Shown here: one piece after another, positions 60,101-64,000 of the stretch | How positions within the stretch are numbered: the first letter of the stretch is position 1 | Layout: each line of letters starts with the position of its first letter | Origin: Fulvia fulva | Lineage: Eukaryota; Ascomycota; Dothideomycetes; Mycosphaerellales; Mycosphaerellaceae | Assembly: GCF_020509005.1 (NCBI RefSeq) | Contig: NC_063014.1 | Span: forward strand, 682,001 to 746,000 | Direction of reading: 5' to 3' | DNA: 64,000 nt | Program-made: the position numbers and the translations under genes | Notes under the pieces: model-generated | Seen by the model: only the letters and a program-made list of their open reading frames with translations | The model's database searches: none | Told to the model about the DNA's origin: nothing

Positions 60101-61640
60101 CGACTTTCTAGAAGAAGCTCTATAAGATATTACGTATTAATCGTAAGCTAAGTTCTTCCTACTACCCTAAGACTAACGGACAGTCTAAGCGTACGAACTA
60201 GGCTATAGAACAGTACCTACGTATATTCGTTAACGAGGCACAAAGTGATTAGGCAGACTAGCTTTATCTAGCGCAATTCGTAATTAACAACTATATCTTA
60301 GAGACCACTAGCGTATCTCCTCTCTATACTACGCTTAGCTATAATCTAGAATTTACGGAGCGTATCGACGTATAGGTAGGCAAAGACCGATAGATAACGA
60401 CACTATAGCGATTAGATAGCAAATCTGCCGAGACGTTTATTAAGCGACTATACAGCCTATATAAGAATCTATAAGAGAATATAAGAATGTCGTAAGCGCT
60501 ATAAGCTAAGGCCGCGAATCGCTATCGAAGTATCCTACTAGATTACAAAGTAGGCGACATAGTATACCTTAGTATAAAGAACATCCGTACGATACGGCCG
60601 TCTAAGAAGCTCGACAGACATTACGCTAGTCCCTATAGAATCACTAAGGTAATGCCTACTAGACTCTCGTATAAGCTAGACTTATTAGATATAATAGTAG
60701 GGCTCGACAACTGCTTCTATACCTCCCTTCTATAAAAAGCCGACGACCTAAACTTGCCTCTACTCGAAGACTAGTACCTCGTACCGCCGCCGCCGGTAGT
60801 TATCGAGCCCGATACGGCCGAAGCTAATACGATCGCCGACGTAGTAGCTATACCTACTTCCCCGATATACGAAGTAGAGAAGATTCTAGATATATATACT
60901 CGTAAGCGAGTAGGTAAGGTGAAGAAGGGACAGAAGCGTAAGGTAGACACTTAGTACAAGGTGAAATGGCTAGGATATTAGAATAAGGAGGATAGTAAGA
61001 CCTAGTAACCGGCTAAGGATATATTTAAACACGTAGCCGCCGCTATTATAGACTTTTACTATAACCGGCCGGAGTTGTCCACGCCTATAGGTTTCGTAGC
61101 TCTATCCGACTAGTCTCTACTAGCTACTAAGGTGCTTAGGCTCAATACGATTAGGGTTACTTAGTAGAACGACACCGTCACGAATAAGTCGCCTCGAACT
61201 ATGCCTTTAATAGAATCTACTCCGTATATATTTACTACGTACCGCTATACTAGCTAGATTACGGGAAAGCCTATCGTCGTAACTAGGGTTACCGGTCTTA
61301 TCTACCGCCCTTAGCTCTACGACAGTACTAGTAGTTATACCGATGCTCTAGTAAGACCTATAGAGCCTACAATAATACCTAACCTTAGCTATAAGGATTA
61401 TACGCGAGTACTAGCCGAAGACAGACTTAGGTCTAGGGCAAGCTAGCTAACTAGGTAACATATTTCTCGAAGGAAGCCGGTCGCGGATAGGCTAAAGGAT
61501 AAACTAAAGGTGGATTTGGAGACAGAGGTATTAATAGATAAGAACAAGGCTCTAGAGGATAATTAGGCTTTCGCGAGACTATAGAGCAGTATAGGCAAGT
61601 AGCCTTATAAGATAGATAACGCTTAGAGGACTAAGGCATA
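57110..61640 (+). pseudogene. Gypsy-1 pol (PR, RT, RNase H, integrase, chromodomain)
   Basis: The retropepsin DSTSTSLFLN motif is at 57145. The RT has [18 protein letters not shown] (about 58060), NKLRI, LPFGLYNGLASF (about 58300) and YLDNVLIFSD with Asn at 58393-58395. The RNase H follows (FLGFTNFYRRFI, SLDFINVGVLL-like, AFYSKKLSP, YEIYNKELL, YKNLEYFITTK). The integrase covers about 59450-60770 (VDFVVELLDSTVNG near 59888). The chromodomain covers about 60893-61060 (RKRVGKVKKGQKRKVDT, YKVKWLGY with Trp kept here). The chromodomain Trp is TGG here but TAG in Gypsy-2. It has many TAG stops. Confidence 0.93.
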
Positions 61641-61658
61641 TTTTGGGAGGGGGGGTAC

Positions 61659-61842
61659 TATTACGAGCGACCCGCGCTACTTTACTACCGAAGCGTCGGC
61701 CCGGCTAAACCGCGGACCTTCCGTATCGGGTTAGCGCGGCTTAGCGCTTTCTTATAAGCCCGCCGCGCCTCGCGCTCCTCTTTCGTAGCTTTATAGAACA
61801 ACAACTATCTCAATCAGACTCTATAGTACGCGCGCCCTTATA
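61659..61842 (+). repeat. Gypsy-1 3' LTR
   Basis: TATTACGAGCGACCCGCGC to CGCGCCCTTATA, directly after the PPT and TAC. It is followed by AGGCC (TSD). Confidence 0.95.
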
Positions 61843-61847
61843 AGGCC

Positions 61848-62830
61848 TTTAGCTTACGGCTCTCCTTTATCTACTTTATAAGGTCCGTTATTACCTTAAG
61901 GATATCACGAAGGTTTAGTAATAATGACCTCCTACGAGGTAGTAACGGTTATCTCTTAGTAGGGTAGGTAACCCTAGCTAGTTTGTCCTTATTCCTAATA
62001 GCCTACTAAGCTATAGAAAGGTATAGGCACTTGCTTATAAAATGGTCACTATTATAGAGATAGTACGTAAGCTTGCCCTAGAAACCCTTCTTAGCGAACA
62101 TAGCTATCCCTTAATAAATTATTAATTCTTACTTCTCCCTAAGAATTATAAGATTGTCTTATAGTAAGAGATTTACCTAGGCATTAATTGTATCGCGAAT
62201 TGAGCCAAATAAGTCTAGTAGAGCTACTAAGAGTTACTAGATCTTTCTGTCCTTAGTCTTAATGTCTTAGAACTAAGGCGAGATTGAAACAGCCCTCCTT
62301 ATAATTAAGCTAAGCTCCTACTAGGCGTTATCTATTAACTAGTCCTCTATTATTACGAAATTGGTGTATTGCTAAAGCAAACTTCTTCTAGTAGCGAGAA
62401 GTCTTCTCTTATATTTAGCTTTAGCCTATTCCTATAACTCCTTCGTATACTAGATCTCGTATATTATCTCTTAGTTATCTATCGACAGACAGATATACAT
62501 CTTATATAGGGCCGTTATATTATGCCGTCTATACGATGCCTTCCTTATCGCTTGATCTAAAGGAAGGTATAACTCCAATAATATAGAGGGTGTTACTATA
62601 GATAGGGTTATAGCGGGAATGTCCGTAATAATATCTTCGAGGACCTAGTCAATCTACTTTAATACTAGGTGTATTCTTATTAGCTTGAACTATATTTTGT
62701 AGTTCTCTCTTATTAGAATAGGTACTACTCTCTTTCTTATAAACCTAGTCTCGTTCTCTATTTTTTATAAGTTAAGGGACAGGTTAGCTACCCTTAGGTA
62801 AAAGGATATATTTGGTCGTACGCGATCGGA
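61848..62830 (-). pseudogene. Copia-3 gag
   Basis: The minus strand from about 62830 reads a copia-type gag: LYKMYICLSIDN (near 62500), AKAKYKRRLLATRRSLL, RAVSISP, KTKDRKI, LLVALLDLFGSIRDTINA (near 62200), then a zinc knuckle at about 62100-62010 (MFAKKGF...YYLYNSDHFISKC, with the His and last Cys kept). The frame then runs into the Gypsy-1 insertion. Stops are moderate in number. Confidence 0.8.
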
Positions 62831-63274
62831 TCGAAATAGGATAAACTAAACGCGAGGTTAATGGCGGAGAGGATAGCTATCCGCCGGGAAGAGGAGGAAA
62901 GTCGGTCGGTAAGGATCGTATTAGTACTAAGACACTATATCGTATTAGTACTAAGACACTATAGCGTAACTCTCTTAGTAGAGGGGGTTTCTAAGACACT
63001 ACGGCTCTCTTAGAATAAACAGTTAGTCGATACGAACGCGATGTCCGGAGAGCGACTCTTCTTAGTAAGCTCGCCTACTTATCTAAGGTATTAGTATAGG
63101 CTCCCTAACTCGGAGTCTAATAGTGCTTTACTAGGCTCTTTTACGTCTTATATATACCTATAGCACGGCTATAGCTTCCTATATAAGGCGAGTACGGCCT
63201 CTAGTCTACCTTCCTTTTGTTCTAAAGAGGAATAACTCTAATACGACTTTATCGAGGGTGAAATACCGAGTTAC
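62831..63274 (-). other. Copia-3 5' leader with a 24-bp tandem duplication
   Basis: This stretch lies between the gag start and the primer site and has no recognised frame. A 24-bp unit (starting TCGTATTAGTACTAAG) is repeated head-to-tail at 62916-62939 and 62940-62963, and a partial copy (TCTAAGACACTA) follows near 62988. A short inverted repeat GGCGGA/TCCGCC lies near 62863-62885. Confidence 0.7.
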
Positions 63275-63292
63275 TAACCCGGGCTTATAACC
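63275..63292 (-). promoter_or_regulatory. Copia-3 primer binding site (half-tRNA type)
   Basis: On the minus strand the base after the 5' LTR starts GGTTATAAGCCCGGGTTA. With TG changed to TA by RIP this matches the complement of the anticodon stem-loop of eukaryotic initiator tRNA-Met (GGGCTCATAACC). Priming from an internal tRNA fragment is known for Drosophila copia. Assignment is inferred. Confidence 0.6.
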
Positions 63293-63526
63293 TATTAAAT
63301 AGGTACGAGTTACGTAGTAGTAGAAGACGGCGGGTTATACGAAAGACAAAGAAGGACCTAATAGGATAGCGTGTATCTATATATAGTATCGCTAGTATTA
63401 GTATAGGTAGATGCTAGGTATCCGGATGTTTACTAGCCTATAGGCTAGTAAACCCTAGTTACGTAATCTAGTTACATAACATACCTACACCTATATACTT
63501 GTCCTACGGCCTATATGTTCTTAATA
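63293..63526 (-). repeat. Copia-3 5' LTR (right copy)
   Basis: 234 bp, matching 31805-32038. It contains a perfect 26-bp palindrome at 63428-63453 (arms GTTTACTAGCCTA). It is flanked on the right by ACTAC (63527-63531). Confidence 0.95.
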
Positions 63527-63531
63527 ACTAC

Positions 63532-64000
63532 GAAGTAGCTAAATCGCCGATAAGCGCGATAGGCAGAATTTCTATTACAATTTAACTTCTAGATTATATA
63601 CCGCCTAGGTATATAAGGAACGAAGCTAGACAGCCTAACGAGACGTAGCTAGGACCTTCTGTAGGCGGTGGACGATCCGAGAAATTAGTACTAGTATTAG
63701 ACATTACTTCCGCTAGAGCGATTCCTTAAGATCGACTCTATACGAGCTACTATCGAAGATACGCCCGAAGAAGAAGAGACGACTCCCCTAAATCCTAAAG
63801 CAATCGAGTTTATTCTAGAACTAGAATAGGTACTATAAACATAGCTAGCACTAGCTTAGGAAGTATAGACTACAAATAAAGCCGAAGTCGAAGCTAAACT
63901 CGAGTACCGTATAACGACTACTTACGTCCTAGACTAAGAACTTAAGGCGGCAATTAAGATACTACGGAAAGATAGTACTATCCCTCTACTCTTATAGAAG
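63532..64000 (+). pseudogene. Gypsy-4 pol part 2 (RNase H end and start of integrase region)
   Basis: The frame continues from 31799 past the Copia-3 insertion. Across the duplicated ACTAC it reads TTK, stop, LNRR, then AEFLLQFNF and TKLDSLTRRS, a block also found in Gypsy-1 (59104 on) and Gypsy-2 (47998 on), then LPLERFLKIDSI and an acidic linker (IEDTPEEEETTPLNPKAIEF). The element runs off the window, so most of the integrase and the 3' LTR are not seen. Confidence 0.9.

Larger units (their letters stand above)
54513..61842 (+). mobile_element. Gypsy-1, complete chromoviral gypsy element (7,330 bp)
   Basis: 184-bp LTRs at 54513-54696 and 61659-61842 with a perfect TSD AGGCC (54508-54512, 61843-61847). 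Gag, PR, RT, RNase H, IN and chromodomain are all present and in order; a PPT (GGGAGGGGGGG) precedes the 3' LTR. It has no insertion inside. Its LTRs are a distinct subtype (A2: GCGCTACTTTACTACC start region) from Gypsy-2 and Gypsy-4. It is inserted in Copia-3 gag. Confidence 0.96.
31805..63526 (-). mobile_element. Copia-3, complete Ty1/copia element holding Gypsy-3 and Gypsy-1
   Basis: Two 234-bp LTRs (31805-32038, 63293-63526) with a perfect TSD ACTAC (31800-31804, 63527-63531) enclose a minus-strand copia. Subtracting Gypsy-3, Gypsy-1 and their duplications leaves about 5,564 bp, normal for copia. Its order is leader and gag (63292-61848), gag/protease piece (54507-54372), and protease end, integrase, RT and RNase H (35553-32050). 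It inserted into the RNase H region of Gypsy-4. Confidence 0.95.
22056..64000 (+). mobile_element. Gypsy-4, outermost chromoviral gypsy element (runs off the right edge)
   Basis: The 5' LTR (22056-22239), gag, protease, RT and RNase H run to 31799, and the RNase H tail and integrase start resume at 63532-64000. In between lie a solo LTR, LINE-d and the whole Copia-3 nest. Each insertion is bounded by a TSD and the Gypsy-4 frame resumes across it, so this is one element by structure. Its 3' end and 3' LTR lie outside the window. Preceding bases TTGTT (22051-22055) are the presumed 5-bp TSD. It belongs to the same family as Gypsy-1 and Gypsy-2. Confidence 0.9.

Noticed and set aside
62916..62963. 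CRISPR-like array.
   Set aside because: Only two directly adjacent 24-bp units without spacers, in a eukaryotic retroelement leader.
1..64000. Alternative genetic code with TAG read as Gln.
   Set aside because: TAG also stands at Trp sites (the LPWL block of the gypsy protease reads LP-stop-L), and Cys and His have become Tyr at zinc ligands. A TG/CA to TA mutation process explains all of these together; a recoded stop does not.

Overview
The window looks like a block of decayed transposable elements from a filamentous ascomycete (Pezizomycotina). I found no host gene, tRNA, rRNA or CRISPR array. Essentially every base that can be assigned belongs to LTR retrotransposons (Ty1/copia and chromodomain-bearing Ty3/gypsy), non-LTR retrotransposons (Tad-like LINEs with a two-ORF layout) or one Fot1/pogo-type DNA transposon. 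CpA and TpG are rare and TpA is strongly over-represented, while CpG is retained. Homologous copies differ mainly by C/T and G/A transitions, and in-frame TAG/TAA replaces Gln and Trp codons. This is the signature of repeat-induced point mutation (RIP) at CpA, so all coding features are annotated as pseudogenes. The species cannot be named from the sequence.

Layout, left part (1-22,055). A copia remnant (Copia-1, +) runs in from the left edge and ends with its 3' LTR at 994-1228. A second copia (Copia-2, +, 1229-8334) has its gag split by a 5'-truncated LINE (LINE-a, 1777-4315, -). A 5'-truncated LINE (LINE-b, 8335-10890, +) follows. Then comes a gypsy element on the minus strand (Gypsy-5, from 10891 up to about 22,055). 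Its gag is split by a near full-length LINE (LINE-c, 13040-18395, -), and its 5' leader carries a Fot1-like transposon (19837-21702) with 57-bp TIRs and a TA duplication.

Layout, right part (22,056-64,000). This is one nested structure, reconstructed from paired LTRs, target-site duplications (TSDs) and reading frames that resume across each insertion. Gypsy-4 (+, 22056 to beyond the window) holds a solo LTR (23093-23276), LINE-d (24816-29793, -) and Copia-3 (-, 31805-63526, TSD ACTAC). Copia-3 holds Gypsy-3 (+, 35554-54371, TSD TCGGG/TCGGA) and Gypsy-1 (+, 54513-61842, TSD AGGCC). Gypsy-3 holds LINE-e (35772-38881, -), Gypsy-2 (+, 43376-50594, TSD ATAAC/GTAAC) and LINE-f (53135-54137, -). 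Removing the inserts gives about 5.6 kb for Copia-3 and about 7.5 kb for Gypsy-3, normal sizes for such elements.

Gypsy-1, -2 and -4 form one family (184-bp LTRs, gag-PR-RT-RNaseH-IN-chromodomain). Gypsy-3 is a second chromodomain family (150-bp LTRs). Gypsy-5 is a third gypsy type. LINE-b, -d, -e and -f form one LINE family; LINE-a and LINE-c form another or two related ones. Nothing here looks able to move by itself. The points of most interest are which catalytic residues RIP destroyed or spared, the LINE target/tail microhomology, and structured non-coding segments (leader hairpin, LTR palindrome, TIR sub-repeats).
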